DNA of 64,000 nucleotides, from NCBI GenBank assembly GCA_026003195.1, contig BPGU01000004.1, forward strand, positions 444,317-508,316, in the 5' to 3' direction. Source of the DNA: Armatimonadota bacterium (GTDB lineage Bacteria > Armatimonadota > HRBIN16). Positions 52,040-62,565 of the stretch are shown here, piece after piece. Both the position numbers and the translations under genes were made by a program. The notes below the pieces were generated by a model. It did not search any database, was not told the DNA's origin, and saw only the letters and a list, made by a program, of their open reading frames with translations. Within the stretch, counting starts at the first letter, position 1. Each line of letters begins with the position of its first letter.

Positions 52040-53914
52040 ATGGCACGCCCGCTACGAGGCGACGAGGTTTTCGGGCTGATACATCCCGCCATCGACGCCC
52101 ACACGCTTGGTATCAGCTCCGTAGCGCAGTTGCTACAGGAGTGCGGTTACACTGTCGTCATCGCTGACGCCAGCGTGTGTGATGCTGCGAACCAGCCCTC
52201 CTATCTGGACAACATAGAGATAGTGCTGCACTGGATTCGGCAGCACGGTATCACCCGGCTGGGATTCAGCTACCGCCTGGACCCGGCAGAAGGGGCAGAG
52301 CGTTTCGGCAGGCTGCTGCACCAGCTGCGCGAGCGGCGGATGCTTGCCGAGCAGGGTGGTCCCTTGCGAGGTATCTACTTTGCCGGTCTGCCAGCCGCGT
52401 GTGAACGGGTCACACGAGAGCATGGCGACCTCGTGGAGACCTTTGATGGCGATGAAACGCCCTCTGAAACCCTGCGCAAATGCGGAGTGCCATCGTCGCG
52501 TATCCCCTCCGCCATGAGCGCGGAGGTGGACTACGACGAGTTCCGCCTCCGATTCGGGCAAGAGCTGGTAGCAAGCGGCAAACATCTGCGGATCCAGCCT
52601 CCAGACCGTAGCGGTTATCCCCAGTTTGGGACGGCTCAGGACACCGTGCTGGCACGTATCCGTTATGCTCAACAGAACCAGCAACCTCCGCTGATGCGGG
52701 CGCATGTAGGACCCTACCTTCCCGACCGCGAGGCGGCAGTGCGTCTCTTCTTGGACTGGACGCGCGATCTGGCACGAGCAGGCTTTCTGGACGTACTCTC
52801 CATCGGCACCTCCCAGCTGAGCCAGTCGCACTTCGGTGAGGACTGGACGGGTTTGCCGAACGGAGGAGGTGTGCCTATCCACTCGCCGGAAGAGTTTCGC
52901 AGGATATGGCAAGCGGCGCGTCCGATGCTGGTACGCACTTATGCGGGTACACGAAATATCCCGCAGCTGGCGCGCATGTACGAGCAGACGATACACATCG
53001 CGTGGCACGCATTGTCCTTCTGGTGGTTCTGTCAGATAGACGGTCGCGGTCCCTATTCGGTCAGGCAGAACCTGGAACAGCATATAGAGACACTGCGCTT
53101 TATTGCCGAATCGGGCAAGCCGTTCGAGCCGAATATCCCGCATCACTTTGCCTTCCGCGGCGCGGATGATGTGAGCTACGTGGTGTCGTCCGTGCTGGCG
53201 GCGCGTACGGCGAAGCGGCTGGGAGTACGCACCCTCATCCTGCAGAACATGCTGAACACGCCCAGAGCCACCTGGGGCATCCAGGACCTGGCGAAATCGC
53301 GCGCACTACTGACCCTCGTGCGCGATCTGGAAGATGAACGGTTCCGCGTGATCCTGCAACCGCGCGCAGGGCTGGACTATTTCTCACCCAACCTCGCCCG
53401 GGCGAAAGCGCAGCTCGCGGCGGTCACTGCACTCATGGACGATATCGAACCGCACGACCCGAACAGTCCACCGGTTATCCACGTGGTGAGCTACTCGGAG
53501 GCGTCGCATTTGGCGGACCCCCCAGTGGTGAACGAGAGCATCCAGATTACCATCGCTGCGCTACAGGAGTACCGACAGTTGCGGGCGAAAGGCGAGGTAG
53601 AAGATATGTCCCAACACCCTGAGGTGCAAGCGCGCACGGAGGAGCTGCTTAGAGACGCACGTACCGTTCTCCGGGCGATCGAGGAGAGCATTCCAGACCC
53701 TTACAGCGCAGAGGGGCTCTACACGGTTTTCTGGGCAGGATTTCTGCCCGTGCCCTACCTGTGGGAAGGACGGCAGGAGTTTGCGCATGCGGTGCGCTGG
53801 CAGACGCGCGTGATACGCGGTAGTGTGAAGGTGGTGGACGAGCAAGGGATGCCCATCCCCGTGCCACAGCGGGTGCAGGTAGCGGCAGAAGCCGCGAAGT
53901 CGCGGCGAGTTTGA
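52040..53914 (+). CDS. B12-binding, glutamate-mutase-E-like protein
   Basis: A 624-residue protein. The N-terminal domain has the base-off cobalamin motif D-x-H-x-x-G in HPAIDAHTLGISSVAQLL (Asp19, His21, Gly24), followed by GYTVVIADASVCD and GITRLGFSYRLDPA as in B12-binding Rossmann folds. The C-terminal about 400 residues look barrel-like, with AGFLDVLSIGTSQLSQSHFG, RTYAGTRNIPQLARMYEQTI and YVVSSVLAARTAKRLGVRTL. They recall the catalytic subunit of glutamate mutase, though I cannot align them. It may be a coenzyme-B12 carbon-skeleton or aminomutase with both parts fused. GAGGTGA precedes the ATG; a GTG at 52028 is an alternative. Coupled to the opine-dehydrogenase-like gene upstream. Confidence 0.65.
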   Translation: MARPLRGDEVFGLIHPAIDAHTLGISSVAQLLQECGYTVVIADASVCDAANQPSYLDNIEIVLHWIRQHGITRLGFSYRLDPAEGAERFGRLLHQLRERRMLAEQGGPLRGIYFAGLPAACERVTREHGDLVETFDGDETPSETLRKCGVPSSRIPSAMSAEVDYDEFRLRFGQELVASGKHLRIQPPDRSGYPQFGTAQDTVLARIRYAQQNQQPPLMRAHVGPYLPDREAAVRLFLDWTRDLARAGFLDVLSIGTSQLSQSHFGEDWTGLPNGGGVPIHSPEEFRRIWQAARPMLVRTYAGTRNIPQLARMYEQTIHIAWHALSFWWFCQIDGRGPYSVRQNLEQHIETLRFIAESGKPFEPNIPHHFAFRGADDVSYVVSSVLAARTAKRLGVRTLILQNMLNTPRATWGIQDLAKSRALLTLVRDLEDERFRVILQPRAGLDYFSPNLARAKAQLAAVTALMDDIEPHDPNSPPVIHVVSYSEASHLADPPVVNESIQITIAALQEYRQLRAKGEVEDMSQHPEVQARTEELLRDARTVLRAIEESIPDPYSAEGLYTVFWAGFLPVPYLWEGRQEFAHAVRWQTRVIRGSVKVVDEQGMPIPVPQRVQVAAEAAKSRRV

Positions 53915-53957
53915 CGCGCAGACAGCAAGCGAATCCAGCACTTGGAGGAGAACAGGA

Positions 53958-54593
53958 ATGTCATGGATAGACCTCAGTATACCGCTCAAAGAGGGAATGC
54001 CCACTTACCCGGGCGATACCCCCTTCCAGATGAAACCCTTGCTGCGTATCGCCGAGGGCAAAGTGTGCAATCTCTCCGCTCTGCAAATGGGCACGCATAC
54101 CGGCACGCATGTGGACCCGCCCTGGCACTTTGTGGAAGAAGGCATCCGGGTGGATGAACTGCCCCTGGAAGTGCTTATCGGCAGGGCTTATGTGGTCAGT
54201 GTGCGGGGCGTACCTGCCGTCACCGCAGGCTCACTCGCTTCGGCTGGCATACCGGAGGATGCCGAACGTCTGCTCATCCAGACGGACAACTCCTTCGGTG
54301 CCTGGGAGAGCCCCCAGTTTGAGCCTCGCTTTGTGTATCTTGCGCCTGATGCGGCGGACTGGGTGGTGCAGAAGGGCATTCGGCTGGTGGGGATAGACTA
54401 TCTCTCTGTCGAACAGTTCGGCGCGCCCGAGCCGCTGACACACCGCACCCTGTTGGGAGCAGGGGTTATCGCGGTGGAAGGACTGAATCTGCGTGCGCTG
54501 GAGCCGGGCTGGGTAGAGCTTGTTTGTTTGCCCCTTCGGATTGAAGGGGGCGATGGCGCACCCGCCCGCGTTGTGGCAAGGAGGATACGATAA
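53958..54593 (+). CDS. Cyclase-family (kynurenine formamidase-like) metal hydrolase
   Basis: A 211-residue protein of the PF04199 cyclase/KynB family. The metal site is complete: MGTHTGTHVDPPWHFVEEG (H-x-G-T-H-x-D and second His), preceded by WIDLSIPLKEGMPTYPGDTP and followed by GIDYLSVEQFG. Members hydrolyse formyl-kynurenine or other amides and lactones. GGAGGAGAACAGG precedes the ATG. It ends with a ribosome-site-like AAGGAGG followed by the broken PEP-mutase-family gene, so the operon once continued. Confidence 0.88.
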   Translation: MSWIDLSIPLKEGMPTYPGDTPFQMKPLLRIAEGKVCNLSALQMGTHTGTHVDPPWHFVEEGIRVDELPLEVLIGRAYVVSVRGVPAVTAGSLASAGIPEDAERLLIQTDNSFGAWESPQFEPRFVYLAPDAADWVVQKGIRLVGIDYLSVEQFGAPEPLTHRTLLGAGVIAVEGLNLRALEPGWVELVCLPLRIEGGDGAPARVVARRIR

Positions 54594-54952
54594 CTAAGAA
54601 CGGGCGATTGCAACAGCTCCTGGAGCAGCCGGGCATTATCCGCTTGCTGGGTGCGCACGACGTCTGGTCAGCGCGTACTGCTCTGTCAAAGGTGAATCTT
54701 CGCTTTGCACCTCTGGAGGGCGAACCTCCCGGTGAGCCGAAAACCTGGATGCTGCAACGGCTCGGCAGGAGCCTCGCCCTCCAGAAGATGGAGCCTTGAC
54801 AGAGTAGTACGCTGTGCGCGAACTGGTACGGGCTTTCGCATGAGATGGGCGGGTGGATGCGATGCCATCGCGCATGGTTTCCTTCGCTGAAATCAAGCGG
54901 ATACGGGGCGTGAAGGGGTACCAGTCGCTGCGCGACAGGCTGTCCGACTGAT
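54594..54952 (+). pseudogene. PEP-mutase/isocitrate-lyase-family remnant
   Basis: Directly after the cyclase stop, the frame reads NGRLQQLLEQPGIIRLLGAH then DVWSAR, the N-terminus typical of PEP-mutase/methylisocitrate-lyase enzymes. AAGGAGG lies seven bases before ATA (54591-54593), where an ATG would be expected; a G-to-A change there would also turn an overlapping TGA into the present TAA. After 54674 a MITE-like element interrupts. From 54810, YAVRELVRAFA, an in-frame TGA and DGRVDAMPSRMVSFAEIKRI to LRDRLSD look like the C-terminus. Most of the middle, including the catalytic core, is missing. Confidence 0.6.
54675..54810. mobile_element. MITE-like element, 136 bp
   Basis: The ends GTACTGCTCTGTCAAAGG (54675-54692) and CCTTGACAGAGTAGTAC (54794-54810) are near-perfect inverted repeats. 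Inside, 27-bp arms at 54713-54739 and 54758-54784 pair imperfectly, and the right arm is the GAGGGCGAGGCTCCTGCCGA-type sequence seen elsewhere. No transposase is encoded. It lies inside the PEP-mutase-family remnant. Confidence 0.65.
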
Positions 54953-54968
54953 TGATAATGGAAGGTCA

Positions 54969-55072
54969 CGCTCTGTCGTGGCCCTGCGGACGCAACGGAA
55001 TGCCAACTTCCCAACAGACACAGGAAGGGCAAGGCTCTTGCCGAGCCATCTTCTTTGGGTCACGACAGAGCG
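54969..55072. mobile_element. MITE-like element, 104 bp
   Basis: CGCTCTGTCGTGGCCC (54969-54984) and GGGTCACGACAGAGCG (55057-55072) are inverted repeats with one mismatch. The interior has GAAGGGCAAGGCTCTTGCCGA. The CTCTGTC end core resembles the neighbouring element. It lies between the pseudogene and galT; the remaining gap to 55131 holds nothing recognisable. Confidence 0.6.
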
Positions 55073-55131
55073 ATCTTCTGCAACCCTCATCGGATGCAAC
55101 GGAGGGTGCCCCTCCGTAGATGCATCTCTGT

Positions 55132-56187
55132 TTAATGCACTGGCGCTACCAGTTCGGGCTGCCGGCTTTCCGTATCCAGCTGTACCTCGCGCAGGTGCTT
55201 GGCGGCATCTTCGGGTGTGGTCACGTTGATGTAGATGCCCGTGCCCAGTTCGAAGCCCGCCGCGATGGTCAGTCGCGGCATAATCGCCAGATGCCACTGG
55301 AAGTAGTGGTAGTTGCGCTCCTGGTTGATGGGCGCGGTATGCAGCGTGAAGTTATAGGGTGGATGGTGGAGCGCAACATCCATGCGCAACAGCACCTCCT
55401 TCAGGATGTGTGCGAACGCCGCTGCCTGCTGGCGGTCGATCTGCGTGAAGGAGGGCTGATGCCGCCGCGGCACAATCCAGGTCTCGAACGGGTACTTGGA
55501 AGCAAAGGGCGTAAACGCCAGAAACTCCTCGTTCGCCACCACCACGCGCTCACCCATTCGTTCCTCCTGTCGCACCATGTCGACGTACACGCACCGCTCA
55601 TGCAGGTCGTAGTACAGCGATGCGCCCTCGATGCGCCGGCGTACGTCTGCAGGAACCATCGGCAGAGCGATCAGCTGCGAGTGCGGATGTTCCAGCGACG
55701 CACCTGCCACCCGTCCATGGTTGCGGAACACCATGATATACTGGAACCTTTTGTCCTGTGCCAGGTCCAGCGAGCGATCGCGGTACATCCAGATGACCTC
55801 TTCCAGCTGCTGCTCGGGCATTAAGGCGGGATGGTGGTCGTGGCGAGGCGTTTCGATAATCACCTCGTGCGCTCCGACACCGTTCATGTAGTCGTACATG
55901 CCGATGCCGCTGCGCTCCAGGTCGCCCTCAATCGCCAGCGCGGGAAACTTGTTGGGCACCACACGCACCCACCAGTCCGGGCTGTTCGGATAGGTTCCTG
56001 CCTTGCGGTAGGAAGCCACCTCCGGCGGCGTCTGGTGCTCGTTGCCCGGGCAAAACGGGCACTCCGCCACGTACTCTGCCCGCTTCTCTATCACCTCGCT
56101 CGTCTTGAAATCTGACGGGCGTTTGCTTCGCTCGGTTGCGATGATCACCCATTCCCGGGTGACCGGATCTTTCCTTAGCTGTGGCAT
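55132..56187 (-). CDS. galT: Galactose-1-phosphate uridylyltransferase
   Basis: A 351-residue enzyme of the Leloir pathway exchanging UMP between UDP-glucose and galactose-1-phosphate. Visible are RKDPVTREWVIIATERSKRP, the zinc-binding CPFCPGNEHQTP, WWVRVVPNKFPAL and the catalytic HPHSQ in GASLEHPHSQLIALP (His nucleophile). The histidine-rich YFQWHLAIMPR lies near the C-terminus. TGAGGAGAGG precedes the ATG. No other gal gene is adjacent. Upstream, 56188-56426 holds no gene except the tatD promoter region. Confidence 0.93.
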   Translation of the reverse strand: MPQLRKDPVTREWVIIATERSKRPSDFKTSEVIEKRAEYVAECPFCPGNEHQTPPEVASYRKAGTYPNSPDWWVRVVPNKFPALAIEGDLERSGIGMYDYMNGVGAHEVIIETPRHDHHPALMPEQQLEEVIWMYRDRSLDLAQDKRFQYIMVFRNHGRVAGASLEHPHSQLIALPMVPADVRRRIEGASLYYDLHERCVYVDMVRQEERMGERVVVANEEFLAFTPFASKYPFETWIVPRRHQPSFTQIDRQQAAAFAHILKEVLLRMDVALHHPPYNFTLHTAPINQERNYHYFQWHLAIMPRLTIAAGFELGTGIYINVTTPEDAAKHLREVQLDTESRQPELVAPVH

Positions 56188-56390
56188 AGTGGACCTCTCC
56201 TCACGTCAACAATCTGATACGTGGTAGGCGGCACGTGCTTTATCCAATGAATGCATTCCACAACGGCAACATGCACGCCATACCAGTTTTTTGCTCTGAA
56301 TTCCGAATCTTGCGAATCATCCTGCTGGTATACTTCCTGTCGCTACGCATTTATTAGACGTTTGTTTACAAGATAAGGTTCCTCGTACTC

Positions 56391-56420
56391 TTGACAGGCG
56401 CCCGTCCTTTCAGGCATCAT
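56391..56420 (+). promoter_or_regulatory. Candidate tatD promoter, leaderless
   Basis: A perfect TTGACA (56391-56396), an 18-base spacer and CATCAT (56415-56420, four of six matches). Transcription would start at or within a base or two of the ATG at 56427, which lacks a good ribosome site. This suggests a leaderless message. Confidence 0.45.
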
Positions 56421-56426
56421 GGTGGC

Positions 56427-57203
56427 ATGAATATCTGGACGGATACGCACTGTCATCTGAACCATCCCGATTTCGCCTCCGACGCATCGCACGTCTGGAA
56501 CCGTGCGAGAGAAGCGGGCGTTCACCACGCTATCGTCGTCGGATACGACCTTGCCAGCAGTGAGTCTGCATTGCAGGTAGCGGCTGACTTCGACGGCTGC
56601 TGGGCGTCGGTCGGCATTCATCCTCACGACGCGGTGCACTGTGATGAGAACGCCTTGCTGCGGCTCCGCCAACTGGCATCACAGCCCCGCGTGGTGGCAA
56701 TCGGCGAAATCGGTCTGGACTATTACCGCGACCTCTCGCCGAAGGATGCACAGCGGTATGCTCTGGAACAGCAGATTCAGATCGCTCTGCAGCTCCGGCT
56801 GCCGGTCATCATCCACTGTCGCGACGCCTACGACGACCTGCTGGACATCCTTTCACAGTATCCCCTGCGTGGGGTGCTGCATTGCTTTAGCGGTGAACCG
56901 CGTCACGCCCAGCGCGCGGTGGAGATGGGCTGGTATCTGGGAATCGGGGGCGTCGTGACCTTCAAGAACGCCCATACCTTACGCGAGGTCATACAGCAAA
57001 CACCGCTGGAGAACCTGATTCTGGAGACGGATGCTCCCTACCTGGCGCCGATGCCTTATCGCGGCAAGCGCAATGAACCTGCCTACATCCCACTGATTGC
57101 CGAGATAGTTGCCTCGTTGAAGAACGTTCCCCTCGAGGAGCTGGCAACGGTAACCACTCAAAACGCGCGTTGTCTGTTTTCTTTAGAGGAGCGATGCCAG
57201 TGA
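56427..57203 (+). CDS. tatD: TatD-family metal-dependent DNase/hydrolase
   Basis: A 258-residue TIM-barrel hydrolase. The two-metal ligands are visible: WTDTHCHLNHPDF (H-x-H), GEIGLDYYRD (Glu), LPVIIHCRDA (His), GVLHCFSGEP (His) and ETDAPYLAPMPYRGKRNEP (Asp). TatD proteins have 3'-5' exonuclease or deacylase activity and are involved in DNA repair. The ATG at 56427 starts just before the first metal motif; the longer frame lacks support. ligA follows in the same direction after 116 bases containing a GC-rich hairpin-like sequence. Confidence 0.92.
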   Translation: MNIWTDTHCHLNHPDFASDASHVWNRAREAGVHHAIVVGYDLASSESALQVAADFDGCWASVGIHPHDAVHCDENALLRLRQLASQPRVVAIGEIGLDYYRDLSPKDAQRYALEQQIQIALQLRLPVIIHCRDAYDDLLDILSQYPLRGVLHCFSGEPRHAQRAVEMGWYLGIGGVVTFKNAHTLREVIQQTPLENLILETDAPYLAPMPYRGKRNEPAYIPLIAEIVASLKNVPLEELATVTTQNARCLFSLEERCQ

Positions 57204-57295
57204 AATTATCGGTTTGGCGAGAGGATTTTTAGAGGGGAACAGCACGGGGGGAGCCGGCAAGGACTCTGCTCCTGCGGAGCGTATACATCTGATAG

Positions 57296-59422
<2,127 letters not shown>

Positions 59423-59464
59423 CAGACGAGGGAACACCCTCTGAGGAGAGGAGGTACGGTCTCC

Positions 59465-60724
59465 ATGAGTACACGCGGCACATGGCTCATCGGATGTGGC
59501 GCGGTGGTTTTTCTCGTGCTGATGTCTGCAGGGATACTCTTCCTGCGCTGGACGGCACCGCCCGATGTGCCCGTTCCCTCTCCGCAGACACCCCCCGACA
59601 ACGCATACCCCGCCTACTTGCAGCTGGTGCAAAAGACCCACCAGTTGCAGGCAAGCACACCCGGGCTGAAGCAGCTGACTCGGCAGGTGTACCAACCCGG
59701 AGCCAGTGCCTCTACATTGCGCCGCTATGTTGCCGTCTATGAGCCGGTTCGGCGGGAATACAGAAATCTGCTGGCAAAACCTTCGGTCGTCACCGATTGG
59801 GAAAACATAGATAGCCTGATCAGGTCCTCCGCAACGTTCCGGGAATGGGCGCGTGTGGAAGCCGCCGACATGCGCCTGGCGTTTCAGGAGGGCGACGCAA
59901 CCAGAGCCATAGACGACCTGCGCACCGTCTTGCTGCTGTCAGAAGCGCTTCGCAACGGCGCACCGCTCCTGCGGTATCTCGTCGGAGAGGCGATGATAGT
60001 CATCGCTATCGCTACTTTCACCGAGGAGATGACGAAACTCCCCCCTGCCGAGTGCGACCGAGTGGTACAGGTCGTGCGGGAGTGGGAGAAGGTGCGTGTA
60101 CCCTACTGGCGGGCGCTAGAAGGCGAGAAGCGACTCACCATCGCCATGTACCACGCCCTGTACGAGGGCGGTGAAAGGATGACACGGCTCTTCGGTGCCT
60201 CGTCGGGTGCGCCCCGCTATATGGGCAGAATCATGAACTTGCGTGCCGCCACACGCGAAGCGGCGCGGCTGTACGATAAAGCCATCGCCGAAGCCCAAAA
60301 GCCCTTGCTCCAGAGAGGGTCGCCGGGCGTGCCCAAACATCCGCTCAACCAGAGCCCGATAGCGACCGTATGCGGCAAATCCTCCGACAAGTCTGCGGTC
60401 AACGTCACACGCTTGCGTCTGCTGGCGTGTGCAGCGGCAGTGCGTGCCTATCGGATGCGTCATGGGAGATATCCACGCACCCTGACTGAAGCAGGTGTTG
60501 CCGATTTGAATCAAGACCCTATCACCGGCGGACAGTTTGTGTACCGCACCGGAGCAAGGGGGTTTTTGCTGTATTCTGCAGGCGTAGATGGGCAGGACGA
60601 TGGAGGCAAGCGGGTGGTGGATTCGCGAATCTTCGAGGCAAGAGGGGACATCTCCCTGGTCAGATACGTCGTACCCAAAGCCACTGCCAACACGCCACCC
60701 GGGCCTGCGGTGTGGCTGAGATAA
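59465..60724 (+). CDS. Membrane-anchored hypothetical protein
   Basis: A 419-residue protein with one N-terminal membrane helix (LIGCGAVVFLVLMSAGILFL) and a Pro-rich linker. A largely helical extracytoplasmic domain follows, with NAYPAYLQLVQKTHQLQAST, EGDATRAIDDLRTVLLLSEA and RLLACAAAVRAYRMRHGRYP. The last resembles the tail of secreted pseudopilin-like proteins (AYR-x-x-HG-x-YP ... DPITG). GAGGAGAGGAGG precedes the ATG. Function unknown; relatives of this type are common in Planctomycetota and Armatimonadota as far as I recall. Confidence 0.75.
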   Translation: MSTRGTWLIGCGAVVFLVLMSAGILFLRWTAPPDVPVPSPQTPPDNAYPAYLQLVQKTHQLQASTPGLKQLTRQVYQPGASASTLRRYVAVYEPVRREYRNLLAKPSVVTDWENIDSLIRSSATFREWARVEAADMRLAFQEGDATRAIDDLRTVLLLSEALRNGAPLLRYLVGEAMIVIAIATFTEEMTKLPPAECDRVVQVVREWEKVRVPYWRALEGEKRLTIAMYHALYEGGERMTRLFGASSGAPRYMGRIMNLRAATREAARLYDKAIAEAQKPLLQRGSPGVPKHPLNQSPIATVCGKSSDKSAVNVTRLRLLACAAAVRAYRMRHGRYPRTLTEAGVADLNQDPITGGQFVYRTGARGFLLYSAGVDGQDDGGKRVVDSRIFEARGDISLVRYVVPKATANTPPGPAVWLR

Positions 60725-60739
60725 GAACAGGAGGAGGAA

Positions 60740-61474
60740 ATGTCGGACGCTTTCGCCATCTGCAAACTCTACAAATACCTGCGCGTGGTAGATGTTTGTG
60801 ACGCGCTGGACGGCATCGGCTACTTTGACCTGACACTGATGTCGCCCGACGTACGCCCTCTGTGGAGCGGGATGCGCTTCTGGGGTGTGGCGCTGACGGT
60901 GCGCTGTGTGCCCGCGAACCGTCCCATGTGGAAGCTGAGCACCACCGAAGAGATTGTCAATGCGCACGGTATCTGGTTCCAAGAGGTGGGACACATCGGC
61001 TTTGAACATCTGATCCAGCCCGGTCACGTGATAGTCACCGATACGGGCGGCAGTAAAGAGGTGGGGTTCTGGGGTTCCGCCAACAGTTTGGGCGTGGTCG
61101 CGGCAGGCGCAGTAGGCATCATCACCGACGGCTACGCACGTGACACCTACGAGCTGACTCTGCAAAAGACGCCGATATGCTGTCGAGCGCGGGGACGCAC
61201 CATCATTCCGGGGCGTATCGAGGTCGCCGAGGTGCAGACCCGGATTGGCTGCGGGGGTGTGCAGGTGCGCCCGGGCGACATCGTCGGGGCGGATGATGAC
61301 GGCGTGGTGGTCGTGCCGCTGGAGGTAGCCGAAGAGGTGGCGAGGCACGCCCGCGCCGTGTTGCTGGCAGACATGCGCGCCCGACGCCAGCTGTACGAGA
61401 GGCTGGGCATGACGCCAGACCACACGGTGGACTACGAGACGGTGGAGAAGTACTACGCGGAGCTAGAGGAGTAA
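60740..61474 (+). CDS. RraA-family protein (HMG aldolase / oxaloacetate decarboxylase-like)
   Basis: A 244-residue protein of the RraA/MenG-like fold. The start LRVVDVCDALDGIGYF corresponds to the usual S/D-x-x-DAL helix. The metal/ligand loop is GSKEVGFWGSANSLGVVAAG, with GIITDGYARDTYEL (usually G-x-x-x-DG-x-x-R-D) and a C-terminal RPGDIVGADDDGVVVVPLE. Members are class II pyruvate aldolases, oxaloacetate decarboxylases or RNase E inhibitors. AGGAGGAGG precedes the ATG. Next to a 3-hydroxyisobutyrate-dehydrogenase-like gene, a catabolic role is more likely than RNase control. Confidence 0.85.
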   Translation: MSDAFAICKLYKYLRVVDVCDALDGIGYFDLTLMSPDVRPLWSGMRFWGVALTVRCVPANRPMWKLSTTEEIVNAHGIWFQEVGHIGFEHLIQPGHVIVTDTGGSKEVGFWGSANSLGVVAAGAVGIITDGYARDTYELTLQKTPICCRARGRTIIPGRIEVAEVQTRIGCGGVQVRPGDIVGADDDGVVVVPLEVAEEVARHARAVLLADMRARRQLYERLGMTPDHTVDYETVEKYYAELEE

Positions 61475-61567
61475 GTTCACATGCAGAAATATGAAGGGAG
61501 AAAGGGACACGGAGGCAAAGAGCATAGAGAAGAGTGCCTAGGCTTACATGAGTGAGAGGAGGAAACG

Positions 61568-62455
61568 ATGGCTCAGGTCGCTTTCATCGGGTTGGGAACA
61601 ATGGGTTATCCGATGGCGGGACACCTCGCCAAACGGTTTGATACATTGGTGTGGAACCGCACTGCCAGCAAAGCACAGGCACACGCGCAACAGTTTGGCT
61701 CCCACGCAGTGACCGACTTGAGGGATACAGCGCAGGCGCAGTTCATCTTCACCTGCTTGCCTACCAGCGTGGAGGTAGAAGCCGTGGTGGAGCAGGTTCA
61801 GCCCGCGCTGAAGCCTGACACGGTGTGGATAGACTGCACCAGCGGCGACCCCAATCACAGCCGACGCATCGCCCAGCGGTTGCGGGAGGCAGGTTGCGAC
61901 TTTCTAGATGCTCCTGTTTCGGGAGGCAAAGCGGGCGCGGAAGCGGGCACGCTGACGGTGATGGTAGGTGGTCACCGCGAAACCTACGAGCGCGCTTTGC
62001 CCGTGATTCAGGCTTTCGCAGGCAAGGTGTTCCACGTGGGCGACGTGGGCGCGGGGCACGCCGTCAAAGCGGTGAACAACATGCTGCTGGCGATTGCCCT
62101 GCTCTCGGCGGCGGAGGGGTTGGTGACGCTGGTGAAGCAAGGAGTAGACCCTGCCATCGCGCTGGAGGTGATTAACGTCAGCTCGGGACGATCGTTCTCC
62201 ACCGAAGTACATTTCCCCGAACGGGTGCTCACCAGAGAGTTCCCGAACACCTTCAGCCTTGCTCTGCTGGCGAAGGACGCGCGTATCGCCGTCTCGATGG
62301 CGCGTGAGGCGTACGTGCCCGTGCCGTTGATGCAGCTTGCCGCAGAGATGTTCGAGATGGCGAAGCAGCAGATTGGCGGCGACGTAGACCATACGGCAGT
62401 AGTGAAGCTGATCGAGTCGTGGGCAGGTGCGGAGATTGCCCCAAAGGGGACATAG
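61568..62455 (+). CDS. 3-hydroxyisobutyrate dehydrogenase-family oxidoreductase
   Basis: A 295-residue beta-hydroxyacid dehydrogenase. The NAD(P)-binding start is AQVAFIGLGTMGYPMAGHLA, the substrate site DAPVSGGKAGAEAGTLTVMV, and the catalytic lysine lies in GHAVKAVNNMLLA. The C-terminal helical domain contains LLAKDARIAVSMAREAYVPV. It could act on 3-hydroxyisobutyrate, tartronate semialdehyde, 2-hydroxy-3-oxopropionate or related compounds. GAGAGGAGG precedes the ATG. It follows the RraA-like gene by 93 bases; together they could handle a C4-C6 hydroxy- or keto-acid. Confidence 0.9.
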   Translation: MAQVAFIGLGTMGYPMAGHLAKRFDTLVWNRTASKAQAHAQQFGSHAVTDLRDTAQAQFIFTCLPTSVEVEAVVEQVQPALKPDTVWIDCTSGDPNHSRRIAQRLREAGCDFLDAPVSGGKAGAEAGTLTVMVGGHRETYERALPVIQAFAGKVFHVGDVGAGHAVKAVNNMLLAIALLSAAEGLVTLVKQGVDPAIALEVINVSSGRSFSTEVHFPERVLTREFPNTFSLALLAKDARIAVSMAREAYVPVPLMQLAAEMFEMAKQQIGGDVDHTAVVKLIESWAGAEIAPKGT

Positions 62456-62471
62456 CCCCCCAAGGGGGGCT
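62454..62471. terminator. Hairpin overlapping the dehydrogenase stop
   Basis: AGCCCCCC, AA, GGGGGGCT: a perfect 8-bp stem beginning in the TAG stop. It lies between convergent genes, with no T-tract. A second inverted repeat, ACTCACGTGC (62491-62500) and GCACGTGAGT (62534-62543), lies further on before the next stop codon. Confidence 0.45.
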
Positions 62472-62565
62472 CACCCGGTTAGAAAGGCACACTCACGTGC
62501 GCCACTACAAACTATAGGAAGGCTCGTAGCGGGGCACGTGAGTCTGCCGGCCACAGGGTTCTTCA

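Noticed and set aside
54605-54890. ORFs across the MITE-like elements
   Set aside because: They arise from GC-rich hairpin repeats and have no conserved character.
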